Counted from the first letter of the stretch, positions 1 to 8,685 are shown. The stretch is 64,000 nt of DNA from Sporocytophaga myxococcoides DSM 11118 (GCF_000426725.1 NZ_KE384560.1:1-64000); one strand, 5' to 3'. A program made the numbers and translations. The notes: generated by a model from the sequence alone, not told the origin.

Positions 1-1
1 G

Positions 2-85
2 TACCAGGGGCGGGACTTGAACCCGCACGTCCAAGCGGACACAAGATTTTAAGTCTTGCGTGTCTACCAATTCCACCACCCCGGC
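2..85 (-). tRNA. tRNA-Leu (anticodon TAA)
   Basis: Read on the minus strand, the 84-nt sequence folds as a long-variable-arm tRNA. The acceptor 5' strand GCCGGGG (79-85) pairs with CCCTGGT, using G-T wobbles. The T arm is GCGGG-TTCAAGT-CCCGC. The anticodon stem CAAGA/TCTTG encloses loop CTTAAAA, giving anticodon TAA. The D arm contains the GGTAGAC element. The discriminator is A at position 2. The window edge cuts off the rest of the 3' flank, so an encoded CCA cannot be judged. Confidence 0.95.
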
Positions 86-141
86 AAAGATTTTAAAGTG
101 GAAGATGTTGATTTTTAATAGTCAACCCCTATTTAACAAAT

Positions 142-160
142 AACCCCGGCAACCGGGGTT
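142..160 (-). terminator. Short GC hairpin between the two tRNA genes
   Basis: AACCCCGG, loop CAA, CCGGGGTT is a perfect 8-bp inverted repeat lying between the two minus-strand tRNAs. On the minus strand it is followed by ATTTGTTAAAT, a modest T-containing tract. It could end or process the tRNA-Gly transcript before tRNA-Leu. A role as a tRNA spacer or processing signal is equally possible. Confidence 0.4.
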
Positions 161-166
161 TTATTT

Positions 167-240
<74 letters not shown>

Positions 241-338
241 TTATTATTTCCTTAATGGGACTGCAAAGGTAATAGATGAATTTAATAAGTCAATAGCATC
301 GCCCAAATTTTTTTAATTTTTTTTCCAAAAATTATTGA

Positions 339-370
339 TTTCGCTTTTAAGGTGGTTTTTGCTAATTTTG
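339..370 (+). promoter_or_regulatory. Candidate Bacteroidota promoter for the arginase-fold gene
   Basis: TAATTTTG at 363-370 fits the Bacteroidota -7 consensus TAnnTTTG exactly. TTTC at 339-342, 20 bp upstream, is one base off the -33 element TTTG. The predicted start site is within about 10 nt of the ATG at 387, so the leader would be very short. Confidence 0.42.
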
Positions 371-386
371 ATCATCTTCTTATTGC

Positions 387-1541
387 ATGAATCTCAGAAT
401 CTTTTTTGATAACATCAAGGAGCCTTTTGAAAAGCCTTCTGTCGACCCTACACTATTTGTAAACAACATTAAAGTTCACAGTGAAGATTTTCCAGACTGG
501 AAGGAGGCTGATATAGCATTGATTGGCTTGGTAGAGGACAGGGGGAGCATGAGCAATAACAATCTTGAAAACGGCCCGGATGAAATCAGAAAGAAATTAT
601 ATAATCTGAAAAGAGGAGGTGGAGCATATAAGATCGTTGATCTTGGAAACCTCCGTTGCGGTGTAAACCTTGAAGAAAGTTACCTGAGAGTTAAAGAGGT
701 TTGTGAAATGTTGATGCAGCACAATACTATCCCGGTTTTATTTGGAGGTACGCATGATCTTGATTTTGGGCAGTTTCTCGGATATGAATCATCCGGAAAG
801 GTGATCAATATGCTTAATGTCGATGCATTTGTTGATATGACAGCAAACAGAGAAGACATGAGCCGCCATCATATCCATAAAATTCTAGTCAACGATCCTA
901 ATATTATTTTTCATTATAGTCAGCTTGCACACCAATCTTATCTGGTAGATCCGGAGACAATCAACGTCCTGGAAAAACTCTATTTCGAAACGCGAAGGCT
1001 CGGACAGTTGCGTGAAAGCCTGGAAGATATAGAGCCAGTGGTGAGAAATGCAGATATGCTGAGTTTTGATATTACTGCTATTAAACAAGCAGATGCTCCT
1101 GGTAATGCCAATGCACAACCCTTTGGTTTGACAGGTGAAGAAGCTTGCCAGATCTGCTGGTATGCAGGTCTCAGCTCTCGTCTCAGTTCATTTGGAATTT
1201 ATGAATATAACCCTGAGCTGGATTTCAGGGGACAGACTGCAGGAGTGATCGCAACTATGGTCTGGTATTTCATAGAAGGTTTTTATCTGCGTCAGGAGGA
1301 TAAAGATTTAGGCAGTGCTAATTTTACCAAATATATTGTATCCCTTCAGGAAGAGCCACATAAACTGGTTTTTTATAAAAATGAGAAATCCGAAAAGTGG
1401 TGGCTTGAGGTTCCATATCCTGAAGGAAAAAGTAAATTTGCGAGAAATTCAATAGTTCCCTGCAGCTATGCAGATTATCAGGATGCCAATAATGGCGAGA
1501 TTCCTAACCGCTGGTTGCTAACCCATGCAAAACTAATTTGA
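387..1541 (+). CDS. Arginase/formimidoylglutamase-fold protein with degenerate metal site
   Basis: The 384-residue protein belongs to the ureohydrolase (arginase/agmatinase/HutG) superfamily. GGTHD at residues 120-124 matches the GGDHS motif, DAFVD at 146-150 matches DAHxD, and SFDIT at 226-230 matches SxDxD. Two of the usual six manganese ligands are therefore replaced: the histidine of DAHxD is F148 and the second aspartate of SxDxD is T230. The usual family annotation is formimidoylglutamase, but with this site hydrolysis of a guanidino or formimino group is doubtful. It overlaps the following RDD gene by the stop/start ATGA and no hut genes are nearby. From memory, not checked, Flavobacteriia carry a similar protein close to gldK, so a link to gliding or secretion is conceivable. 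The fold is certain; the function is not. Confidence 0.8.
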   Translation: MNLRIFFDNIKEPFEKPSVDPTLFVNNIKVHSEDFPDWKEADIALIGLVEDRGSMSNNNLENGPDEIRKKLYNLKRGGGAYKIVDLGNLRCGVNLEESYLRVKEVCEMLMQHNTIPVLFGGTHDLDFGQFLGYESSGKVINMLNVDAFVDMTANREDMSRHHIHKILVNDPNIIFHYSQLAHQSYLVDPETINVLEKLYFETRRLGQLRESLEDIEPVVRNADMLSFDITAIKQADAPGNANAQPFGLTGEEACQICWYAGLSSRLSSFGIYEYNPELDFRGQTAGVIATMVWYFIEGFYLRQEDKDLGSANFTKYIVSLQEEPHKLVFYKNEKSEKWWLEVPYPEGKSKFARNSIVPCSYADYQDANNGEIPNRWLLTHAKLI

Positions 1542-2017
1542 TGCTGACAGGTTATTTCTTCAGTATGGAGAAAGAACCCATTACCGTTGTCGATAATTTC
1601 ACACTGGCATCTCCTGTAGAAAGGATACTTGCTTTGTTTATCGATTATATAGTTGCAGGAGTAATTTATACTTTATTCTTTTTCATCTTGCCGGGATTTA
1701 TCGCAGCGCTGGCTAGTACATTGTATTTGATTTTCAGGGATAATTTTCGTTTTCTAGGTTATAAATCTTTGGGGAAAAAAGTTTTTAAAATCGAGGTTTT
1801 AAAAAATGACTCTCCCAGAATCAGTATTAAAACTGCCCTGAAGCGTAACTTTGTTTTCCTTACAGCGCTCCTCAATATTAATCCCGGTTCCTGGTTTTAT
1901 ATTGCAGGTTCAATAACCCTGTTATTCTTTGCTATTGAAGGTTATTTATTGCTTACAACAGATGACAATCAAAGACTGGGAGACTATTTCGCAGATACTT
2001 TAGTTGTAAAGGAATAA
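1541..2017 (+). CDS. RDD family membrane protein
   Basis: The product is a small integral membrane protein of about 158 residues. Near the N-terminus it has the RDD-type start ASPVERILALFIDYIVAG, where R and D sit in the first membrane helix. A GYKSLGKKVFKIEV segment follows, typical of the family between the helices, and a last hydrophobic stretch is near GSWFYIAGSITLLFF. Three or four membrane spans are likely. The ATG at 1541 overlaps the upstream stop (ATGA), which argues for translational coupling. An ATG at 1565 (MEKEPI) fits the usual RDD N-terminus and is an alternative start. RDD proteins are of mostly unknown function, with some linked to ion exchange. It ends 1 bp before the convergent DUF3108 gene. 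Confidence 0.85.
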   Translation: MLTGYFFSMEKEPITVVDNFTLASPVERILALFIDYIVAGVIYTLFFFILPGFIAALASTLYLIFRDNFRFLGYKSLGKKVFKIEVLKNDSPRISIKTALKRNFVFLTALLNINPGSWFYIAGSITLLFFAIEGYLLLTTDDNQRLGDYFADTLVVKE

Positions 2018-2018
2018 G

Positions 2019-2855
2019 CTATTTCTTTGAATATTCCTGAAGGTCAAGATCCAGAGACCCTACCAGAACATTTGCTTCCACTTTTAAAAGAATTCTTCTT
2101 TCATCATTCGTGATCCATGCTTTTACGGGTAGTTCACCACTAAGAAGATTATTAGGAGGAAGGATGGGGGCAATTTTATATGCAGTTCCTTTGCCAAATA
2201 TACTTTTGACTTTCTCTGTTCCAAGATATTTTACTTTGATGTTATATGCGCTTTCATCAAGGAACACATCTATTACCATCGTATCACCAACTGCCATGGA
2301 ATTAAAATTAGCATTTCTCAATAAGTATAATGAACTGATCATATCTTCCATGTCAGCTGTTATTTCAAATGTTTTATTTTTGATATTCTCTTTTCTTGTG
2401 GTATCAGTCACAAATACTTTATTTTCAAATCTGTTGAAAATGGAAAATTCATCTTTACGATACTTGTTTTCCTGAAGGTGTCTTGAAAATTTTAAAGGAA
2501 GGAGGTCAAATGTATCCACACAAGTTTCCCAGGTATCATCAAGATTGGACATCCATCCAGCTGCGCCTTTCAACTTGCAATTGGCTCTGACGCTGTAACA
2601 AGGAGTTTTATCTGCCCAGTGAAGTTTGTTGTCATTTTCGATAATCAATGTGCCGGCATTAAGCAGGCCATAGCTGGCATTATATTTAAACCGCTCACCT
2701 TCCTTATAATAGTTATGTGTATGCTTGATTTGTTTATGTGTTGGGATAAATAGCTCCTTGCCACCTTTTTCACCTTCACAGCTACATAAAAACCATACAG
2801 GTATAAATAACAAAAGAAAATAAAGGGGGAAATATGCAGATTTATTCATGCTCAT
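2019..2855 (-). CDS. DUF3108 domain lipoprotein
   Basis: The protein has 278 residues and a lipoprotein signal: a hydrophobic stretch, then LCSC with the acceptor at C26 and acidic residues after it, so it is probably surface or periplasm anchored. The mature part begins the DUF3108 domain at about residue 55, with YNASYGLLNAGTL, the family's characteristic first strands, and WMSNLDDTWETCVDTFDLLP. DUF3108 proteins are predicted periplasmic beta-rich proteins without an established reaction. The gene stands alone, converging on the RDD gene. It has the best-matching Bacteroidota promoter in the window just upstream (2898-2930). Confidence 0.85.
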   Translation of the reverse strand: MSMNKSAYFPLYFLLLFIPVWFLCSCEGEKGGKELFIPTHKQIKHTHNYYKEGERFKYNASYGLLNAGTLIIENDNKLHWADKTPCYSVRANCKLKGAAGWMSNLDDTWETCVDTFDLLPLKFSRHLQENKYRKDEFSIFNRFENKVFVTDTTRKENIKNKTFEITADMEDMISSLYLLRNANFNSMAVGDTMVIDVFLDESAYNIKVKYLGTEKVKSIFGKGTAYKIAPILPPNNLLSGELPVKAWITNDERRILLKVEANVLVGSLDLDLQEYSKK

Positions 2856-2897
2856 TTTTTAAGTGGGTATGACTCCAAAAAATTGTGCCATATTTTT

Positions 2898-2930
2898 CAA
2901 ATTTAATATTTCTGTTCCAGTAAAAGCAAA
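2898..2930 (-). promoter_or_regulatory. Bacteroidota promoter for the DUF3108 gene
   Basis: On the minus strand, TTTG (2927-2930) is followed after 21 bp by TAAATTTG (2898-2905). Both elements match the Bacteroidota sigma-factor consensus TTTG / TAnnTTTG exactly, and the spacing is in the known 19-21 bp range. The leader to the ATG at 2855 would be about 35 nt. Confidence 0.65.
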
Positions 2931-3108
2931 AAAGAAAGCATAATGTGTCATATCCAAAAATCCTTTTAATAGGAGCTTTTGAAATAATGCTTCTATTGCA
3001 ATTCATGAGAATCAATAGTTTGCAATGCTTTATAAGGTGTATCGAAAAAACTTTTTCTTTTTGAGGTTAAAGATATTTAAACTTGTACAAGTTAAAATCG
3101 AGAAAAAT

Positions 3109-3480
3109 ATGAAAGGAATTCTGGCAATAAGTCTTTTGATACTTTCCAATGCATTTATGACTATGGCTTGGTATGGTCATCTGTTTTTTAAGAAAGTGCC
3201 CTGGTTCAGCAAGCTGGGCTTGTTTGGTGTTATTATGATCAGTTGGGGAATGGCTTTTTTCGAATACTGTTTTCAGGTGCCTGCCAACCGGATAGGTTTT
3301 GAGGAGAATGGTGGTCCTTTTTCACTATTTGAACTAAAAGTGATTCAGGAAGCAGTTTCTTTAACAGTCTTTACGGCCTTTGCAATTCTTGTTTTCAAAT
3401 CCGATAAACTGGCCTGGAACTACCTGGTAGGCTTTGCATTGCTCATACTGGCTGTTTTCTTTATATTTAAAAAATGGTAA
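3109..3480 (+). CDS. DUF486 (DMT-superfamily-like) small membrane protein
   Basis: Starting at the ATG at 3109 the protein has 123 residues and four predicted membrane helices. They begin with GILAISLLILSNAFM and WFSKLGLFGVIMISWGMAF, and end with NYLVGFALLILAVFFIF. The conserved DUF486 core is the run FEYCFQVPANRIG, followed by FSLFELKVIQEAVSL. The open frame extends 28 codons upstream, but that stretch is basic and aromatic and unlike the family, so the inner ATG, preceded by GAGAAAAAT, is preferred. The family has no proven substrate. It lies 52 bp upstream of moxR in the same direction. Confidence 0.85.
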   Translation: MKGILAISLLILSNAFMTMAWYGHLFFKKVPWFSKLGLFGVIMISWGMAFFEYCFQVPANRIGFEENGGPFSLFELKVIQEAVSLTVFTAFAILVFKSDKLAWNYLVGFALLILAVFFIFKKW

Positions 3481-3532
3481 GTTGCAATTGGTATAAGAAT
3501 TACCTTAGACAGAAATTAATATTATTGAGCTG

Positions 3533-4525
3533 ATGGCAGAAATTACAGATAAAGAGCGTTCGGAGTTATTATATACAAAATTAAAGCAGGTTAGAGAAGA
3601 AGTAGGAAAGGTGGTGATTGGTCAGGAATATATGCTGAATCGCTTGCTTTTGGGTTTATTTACAAATGGTCACATATTACTGGAAGGTGTTCCTGGTCTT
3701 GCCAAAACGTTAATGGTAAATACCCTTGCTAAAGTTTTACATCTTGATTTTAACAGGATCCAGTTTACCCCCGATCTTCTGCCCGCAGATCTCATTGGTA
3801 CCATGATTTACAATCAGGCCAAGAGTGATTTTGAGGTTAAGAAAGGGCCCATTTTTGCCAACCTTATTCTTGCAGATGAGGTAAACAGATCTCCTGCTAA
3901 AGTACAGGCAGCTTTACTTGAATCTATGCAGGAAAGACAGGTGACGATCGGTGAAACGACGTTTAAGCTGGACAGTCCATTTTTGGTATTGGCCACTCAA
4001 AACCCCGTTGATCAGGAAGGCACCTATCCATTGCCGGAAGCCCAAATGGACCGTTTCATGATGAAAGTCCATGTTGATTATCTCGACAAGGAATCGGAAC
4101 TGGAAGTCATGAGACGTATGTCAAACATGAACTTCAGATATGAACCGAAAACTATTCTTGACAAAGGTGATATTGCCATGATCAGAAATGAGATCAATAA
4201 GGTGAATATGTCTGAAAGCCTTGAGAAGTACATTATAGAACTTGTGTTTGCAAGTCGCAGACCAAAGGAATATGGACTTAACGATGAGGCAGAATACATT
4301 CAGTATGGTGCTTCGACAAGAGCAAGTATCAATCTGAACCTGGCTTCTAAGTTCATAGCCTTTTCCAATCAAAGAGACTATGTACTGCCTGAAGATGTGA
4401 AGTCAGTTGCTTATGATGTTTTAAATCACCGTATCATTCTTAACTATGAAGCCGAAGCTGATGGAGTGACCACAAGGCAGATCATCGAATCTATCTTAAG
4501 AAAAGTAACTATAGGAAAAGTATAA
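3533..4525 (+). CDS. MoxR-type AAA+ ATPase
   Basis: The protein has 330 residues and is a full-length MoxR/RavA-clade ATPase. Walker A is GVPGLAKT at residues 52-59 and Walker B is LADEVNR at about 113-119. The sensor region reads LATQNPVDQEGTYPLPEAQ and the arginine-finger region DRFMM. The C-terminal lid contains the family's YGASTRAS motif. MoxR ATPases act as chaperones that insert cofactors or metal ions into partner proteins, often VWA-domain proteins encoded directly downstream. Here no VWA or BatA-like gene follows. The gene is closed by a terminator at 4676, so the partner must be elsewhere. Confidence 0.93.
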   Translation: MAEITDKERSELLYTKLKQVREEVGKVVIGQEYMLNRLLLGLFTNGHILLEGVPGLAKTLMVNTLAKVLHLDFNRIQFTPDLLPADLIGTMIYNQAKSDFEVKKGPIFANLILADEVNRSPAKVQAALLESMQERQVTIGETTFKLDSPFLVLATQNPVDQEGTYPLPEAQMDRFMMKVHVDYLDKESELEVMRRMSNMNFRYEPKTILDKGDIAMIRNEINKVNMSESLEKYIIELVFASRRPKEYGLNDEAEYIQYGASTRASINLNLASKFIAFSNQRDYVLPEDVKSVAYDVLNHRIILNYEAEADGVTTRQIIESILRKVTIGKV

Positions 4526-4675
4526 CAATAGGGAGAAGCTGATAGGGAATCAATTTAACATTTTGATAACCTGTGTATAACTCAGGATTAATAAGAGTTT
4601 GTGATCTTTGAATCATATCCGAAATGATTATTAACGGCTCTCCTGCGTTAGTAATTGACTTTTAAATCTGAAAAG

Positions 4676-4701
4676 GCCGAAGAGACGCTTCGGCTTTTTT
4701 T
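4676..4701 (+). terminator. Rho-independent terminator after moxR
   Basis: GCCGAAG (4676-4682), loop AGACG, CTTCGGC (4688-4694), then seven T residues. This is a classical intrinsic terminator for the plus strand, 150 bp after the moxR stop. A second hairpin (AACCCGGAG/CTCCGGGTT, 4707-4737) follows but has no T run in either direction. The 150 bp between the stop and this terminator hold no open frame. Confidence 0.85.
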
Positions 4702-4756
4702 ATTTTAACCCGGAGCAATTATTTATTACTCCGGGTTTAACTCTTTCTACTATCCT

Positions 4757-6754
4757 TTATTCTATTATTAACTTTTCTGTGTGTGGATCTCCATCACCTG
4801 CTACTCTCAGGAAGTAAATTCCTTTTTCCAGATGTGACAAGTTTAGCGGTGTTTCAGATCCTGCTTCAGAAGCGTTTTTCTCTTCTGAATATTTTAAGCT
4901 CCCTTTGCTGTCAAAAACTTCTATTTTAACTGCAGGGCTTTCATTCAATATTTTCACATTGAAAATACCAGAACTTGGATTTGGATATAAAATCAGATTG
5001 TTTGTTGTGTGACTAGTATATTGTTCAATCGTGGCATAATCATCCGACGCAACTCTTGCATTGTTGCTTGCTGGCAATACTTCTAGTAATTTCAGCCTCC
5101 ATCCCGTAGCAGTCAGTTCCGCATATTTTTTTCTATAGTCCTGATAATTCCACTCATATATCTGAACTTCTCCTGCTGAAGATGGACGCCATACTGCTGT
5201 ATATTTTACTGCGCCGTTCACTATTGTTTGATTCAGAAGGAACAATCTCCAGCCCTGGCCCCACAACTGGTCATATTTGGTTCTGTAATCGGTGTAGTTC
5301 CATTCATATACCTGCACTTCGCCGCTTGTGCTTGGTCTCCATACTGCGATGTATTTTACTACTCCATTTACAACAACATTGTTAAGGATATGAAGACGGT
5401 AGCCTTGTCCCCAAAGCTGATCATATTTTGCTTTGTAATCAGCGTAGTTCCATTCATACACCTGTACTTCTGCGCTTGTGCTAGGTCTCCATATTGCAGT
5501 ATATTTTACAACCCCATTTACAACAACATTGCTAAGTAGCTGAAGCCTCCAGCCTTGTCCCCACAGCTGATCATACTTGGCTCTGAAGTCTGCATAGTTA
5601 TATTCATATACTTGTATTTCGCTGCTTGTGTTTTTTCTCCATATAGCAGAATAATATACCTTACCCTGGTCAACATGCTGGTCAAGCTTAAACAGTCTCC
5701 ATCCCTGGTTCCATATGTCATCGTACTTTTTCCTATATTCTGTATAGCTAACTCCGATAAGCTGAATTTCTTCAGCAGTTGAAGGTGAGAATACAGCAGT
5801 GACTCTAACGGCAGGCTTATTGATGAGATTATTTCTATAGTTGTGCTGTAAAGTTTTAACAATTAGTGTTCTCTGCTGTGTAGAAAATTGCCATGGTGGC
5901 TGGCAACCACCAAAGTAGCTCATGACATTTGACTTGTTAGCCGTGAAACTAATATTGTTTATCGTATAAGTATTTGTAGCGTTACAGCCTCCTACATTGT
6001 TAGTATAATAGGCTGTTCCTGCATCCGGATTGGTATCACTCAATCTATCTCCATCCAGAGCGTTGGCATTACCACCATTGTTATTGATAAAGGCAGTAGC
6101 TTTTGCTGGTGTGTCGGTAAGATTGTCGCTCCACCCTGGAAAGGTATGATAAAGACCGAAGTAATGTCCTAGTTCATGAACAAATGTAGCTCTATTGCCC
6201 TGAGCATAATCCAGACGGTTATAGAACGCTACGAAGTTGACGTTGCTCGTAGGCAGGGGCGCAAAGGACAATGCCGGAGTATAGCCAGTGTTTGGAGGAT
6301 AGGCAAAAGCATTGCTTGCTGGTGTAGCATTAGTTCCTCCGTGACGAAGGAAGATGACTGCTTTACCAGGGTATTTAGCAGCCTCATTGTTTGGTGCTAC
6401 CCACCAGTTGCTTCCTCCGTTTGCCATACTGTTGAGCGTTGTGCTGTTCAATGGAGTCCAATCGGTAGCCGGATCAAATTCAAGTCTTATTCCTGCAGCG
6501 GCAAATGCACTGTTTGCATCGGCAATATGTGTTTGAAGTTGTGCAATGGTGACAGTATTACCTCTGCCTCCATTATCATCCGATAGGGGAATTACGTGCA
6601 CACGAACGTAATAATTAATTGTCTGGGCAGAAGCCTTACTAAGTGCAAGAATGAATAGTAACATAAAGAGCAACGTCATTGCATTCATTCTTTTCTTCTT
6701 TCTGGCTGCATTAAAGGAGCCATAACTTTTGGAAATGAGTTTTCTTTTTTTCAT
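4757..6754 (-). CDS. Secreted M43-type metalloprotease with five tandem repeats and type IX sorting domain
   Basis: The product has 665 residues. After a basic N-terminus comes a signal peptide (about residues 23-44, ending SKASA-Q). The catalytic domain carries the metzincin zinc site HELGHYFGLYH, with H193, E194, H197 and H203, and a Met-turn NVMSYFGGC. This is the pattern of pappalysin-like M43 proteases. Residues about 325-560 are five 50-residue repeats built on [EQ]VQVYEWNY..KYDQLWGQGWRL, resembling bacterial tandem repeat domain 1. The C-terminus (about 590-665; LYPNPSSGIFNV, EKGIYFLRV) is a type A type IX secretion sorting domain. It is therefore predicted to cross the outer membrane through the T9SS encoded later in the window. 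An inner ATG at 6688 (MNAMTLL), after a purine-rich stretch, is a possible alternative start. Confidence 0.9.
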   Translation of the reverse strand: MKKRKLISKSYGSFNAARKKKRMNAMTLLFMLLFILALSKASAQTINYYVRVHVIPLSDDNGGRGNTVTIAQLQTHIADANSAFAAAGIRLEFDPATDWTPLNSTTLNSMANGGSNWWVAPNNEAAKYPGKAVIFLRHGGTNATPASNAFAYPPNTGYTPALSFAPLPTSNVNFVAFYNRLDYAQGNRATFVHELGHYFGLYHTFPGWSDNLTDTPAKATAFINNNGGNANALDGDRLSDTNPDAGTAYYTNNVGGCNATNTYTINNISFTANKSNVMSYFGGCQPPWQFSTQQRTLIVKTLQHNYRNNLINKPAVRVTAVFSPSTAEEIQLIGVSYTEYRKKYDDIWNQGWRLFKLDQHVDQGKVYYSAIWRKNTSSEIQVYEYNYADFRAKYDQLWGQGWRLQLLSNVVVNGVVKYTAIWRPSTSAEVQVYEWNYADYKAKYDQLWGQGYRLHILNNVVVNGVVKYIAVWRPSTSGEVQVYEWNYTDYRTKYDQLWGQGWRLFLLNQTIVNGAVKYTAVWRPSSAGEVQIYEWNYQDYRKKYAELTATGWRLKLLEVLPASNNARVASDDYATIEQYTSHTTNNLILYPNPSSGIFNVKILNESPAVKIEVFDSKGSLKYSEEKNASEAGSETPLNLSHLEKGIYFLRVAGDGDPHTEKLIIE
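5086..5778 (-). repeat. Tandem 150-bp coding repeat, five copies
   Basis: Inside the metalloprotease gene a 150-bp unit recurs five times. For example, the codons for YDQLWGQG appear near 5260, 5410 and 5560. Copies 2-4 are the most alike at both DNA and protein level. The first copy (IGVSYTEYRKKYDDIWNQG) and the last (YAELTATGWRLK) are the most diverged, as expected when inner units spread by unequal exchange. The repeats probably form a sugar- or protein-binding module after the protease domain. Confidence 0.9.
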
Positions 6755-7197
6755 TCTGGATGAAATTTTAGGTTAAATCCTTTAGGCCATGAAAGGACAT
6801 CATGCCAGCCTTTTTTCGTCTGGATTTTGTGTTAGAAATTGAAAAGGAAAGATTGTTAAATTACGATATAAAATTGCTGGTAGTCAGTAATTTAACTGTG
6901 GCTAAAATAGAGAAATTATTTATTCTAGTGCGATTTAAGCTAAAAATATTTTTTATAATCCAACCAGTTTATATTCTCAAGGCCGTCCCCGAAATACTAT
7001 ATCATTTAAAGTATTTCTACTTAATAGTATTGTAGGACCTCATTACTTTATAAATGCTGATGGATTAATATTAATTGAATGAATTCTGATCAAAGCAGTA
7101 ATATTTTTCCTGAAAACCATTACTTTTTTAATTTCCATTTTTATTTATTCATGAACAGATTGTGTTATTTCTATGGTCATTAATTAAAAATCATAAT
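6755..7197. other. AT-rich divergent intergenic region
   Basis: 443 bp separate the protease gene (minus) from the pectate lyase gene (plus). Promoters for both must lie here, but no exact TTTG-N20-TAnnTTTG pair was found. A 77-codon plus-strand frame at 6802-7035 has no start context or recognisable family and is built of AT-rich codons, so it is not called as a gene. Nothing else was seen. Confidence 0.6.
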
Positions 7198-8490
7198 ATG
7201 AATACAAAAATTCTTCTAGCTCTGATATTTCTACTATCTGCTACTTGTCTGAAAGCTCAGGTTACTTCCTGCCTTACTAATGATGTCGATGGTTATGCAT
7301 CCCTTAGCGGAGAGGGTCTTGGTACAACTACCGGTGGGAAAGGTGGAACAGTAGTAAATATTTCCAGTCTTTCTCAACTTGAGGATTGGGTTTCTTCACG
7401 TGAAGATAACAGCTCACCTGAAATTGTATACATCAATGGACTTATTGAACAGCCTGGTACATCTTCTATGGTCCTGACCATTAAAAGAGGAGGAAATATA
7501 AGTATCATCGGTAATACTTATGATGCAGGATTAAAAAACATAGGTCTGAACTTCAGAGAGTATACAAATGTGATAGTAAGAAATCTTACTGTAAGAGAAG
7601 TATTTTATCCTAATGATGGAATTACCATTGATGAATGTCACCATGTCTGGATTGATCATTGTGACCTATACAGTAAAAACGGACCAGGCATAGGTGTTGA
7701 CACCTATGATGGTTTACTTGATGTGAAAAATGGTTCTCATAATGTTACCATCTCCTGGAACAAACTTCACTCTCATAAAAAGGTAAATTTGCTGGGCCAT
7801 ACAGACAATAGTTCTGCACAATCAATTGATAAAAATATAAGAGTTACTTTCCACCACAATTATTATTATGATAATGATGGAAGAAATCCATCTTTAAGAT
7901 GGGGAGCAGCGCATGTTTATAATAATTATTATAAGGACATATATGATTATGGTATAGCTGTTCGTCAGGGCGCACATGCCTTGATAGAAAATAATATTTA
8001 TGAGAACGTTATCACACCTATATCTACAAATAAGTTTACAGGTGAAGGGTATGCTTGTGAAAGAGGTAATGTGTTTACCGGATGTGGACCTAACTCCATA
8101 ACTCAAACTGAATGCAGCTGGTGGAATTCAAGTACTCTTCCCTATAATTATTCTTTAACACCAACTGATAATCTTATAGCTTTGCTAACAACTAAAACAG
8201 GAACTTGCTCTTCATCAACTGTAACTGATTTGCAAACGAAAAACACTTTGGGCCTTTTTAACGGTGTATTCCCTAATCCTACAAATAGGAGTTTTACCGT
8301 AAAAGCAGATAGACCAGTTAAAAGTATAAGCATTGTCGACCTATTCGGAAAACTTCTGGAAGAGCAATCCACAATAGTTGTCAGAGAGGATATAGAAGTG
8401 GGAGCGGATCTTCCTGAAGGTACTTATATGTTGATGGTTGAATATTTTTCCGGAGAGAGGGAAGCTGTGAAAATTGTTAAAGTAAAGTAA
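7198..8490 (+). CDS. Secreted pectate lyase (PL1 family) with type IX sorting domain
   Basis: From the ATG at 7198 the protein has 430 residues. The signal peptide MNTKILLALIFLLSATC...KAQ is cut near residue 20. The right-handed beta-helix lyase domain carries the PL1 signatures DGITIDECHHVWIDHCD and VTFHHNYY. It also has GRNPSLRWG (R229, R234), which holds the catalytic arginine of the R-x-P-x-x-R pattern. It would cleave polygalacturonate by calcium-dependent beta-elimination. The last 75 residues (VFPNPTNRSFTV ... LPEGTYMLMVEY) form a type IX sorting domain, so export to the surface or medium is expected. The frame extends 12 codons upstream of 7198, but the inner ATG begins the signal peptide. 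Calcium ligands were not checked one by one. Confidence 0.92.
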   Translation: MNTKILLALIFLLSATCLKAQVTSCLTNDVDGYASLSGEGLGTTTGGKGGTVVNISSLSQLEDWVSSREDNSSPEIVYINGLIEQPGTSSMVLTIKRGGNISIIGNTYDAGLKNIGLNFREYTNVIVRNLTVREVFYPNDGITIDECHHVWIDHCDLYSKNGPGIGVDTYDGLLDVKNGSHNVTISWNKLHSHKKVNLLGHTDNSSAQSIDKNIRVTFHHNYYYDNDGRNPSLRWGAAHVYNNYYKDIYDYGIAVRQGAHALIENNIYENVITPISTNKFTGEGYACERGNVFTGCGPNSITQTECSWWNSSTLPYNYSLTPTDNLIALLTTKTGTCSSSTVTDLQTKNTLGLFNGVFPNPTNRSFTVKADRPVKSISIVDLFGKLLEEQSTIVVREDIEVGADLPEGTYMLMVEYFSGEREAVKIVKVK

Positions 8491-8628
8491 TCCTAGCCTA
8501 TTTGAATGTTGATTGATTAGTTATATAAGGCGAGTGGAAGATAAATAATTTACTTGTTGTATTGTAGTTGACGTAGTGTCAATCTATTTCAGGACTATAG
8601 ATAGGTTTGAATAGTTAATTTAAAAAAA

Positions 8629-8659
8629 TCCCGGCTGCCTTCTTTAAAAGCAACCGGGA
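8629..8659 (-). terminator. Terminator after the coiled-coil secreted protein gene
   Basis: TCCCGG and CCGGGA (8629-8634 / 8654-8659) enclose a 19-nt loop whose ends can also pair partly (TGCT/AGCA). On the minus strand the hairpin is followed by seven T residues (8622-8628). It lies 27 bp past the stop of the gene at 8686. Confidence 0.7.
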
Positions 8660-8685
8660 ATATTTTATAATATTATAATAGCTTT

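Noticed and set aside
2009-2044. AGGAATA/TATTCCT inverted repeat between the RDD and DUF3108 genes
   Set aside because: Only 7 bp with a large loop and no T run; too weak to call a terminator.
4707-4737. AACCCGGAG/CTCCGGGTT hairpin before the protease stop
   Set aside because: No T run after it on either strand; on the minus strand it is followed by A-rich DNA. Not called as a terminator, though it may be a weak pausing structure.
5182-5862. Several open frames on both strands inside the protease repeat region
   Set aside because: They are the tandem repeat read in other frames and strands; periodicity explains the absence of stops.
6802-7035. 77-codon open frame on the plus strand in the protease/pectate lyase gap
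   Set aside because: AT-rich composition, no start context, no recognisable domain, and located where divergent promoters are needed.
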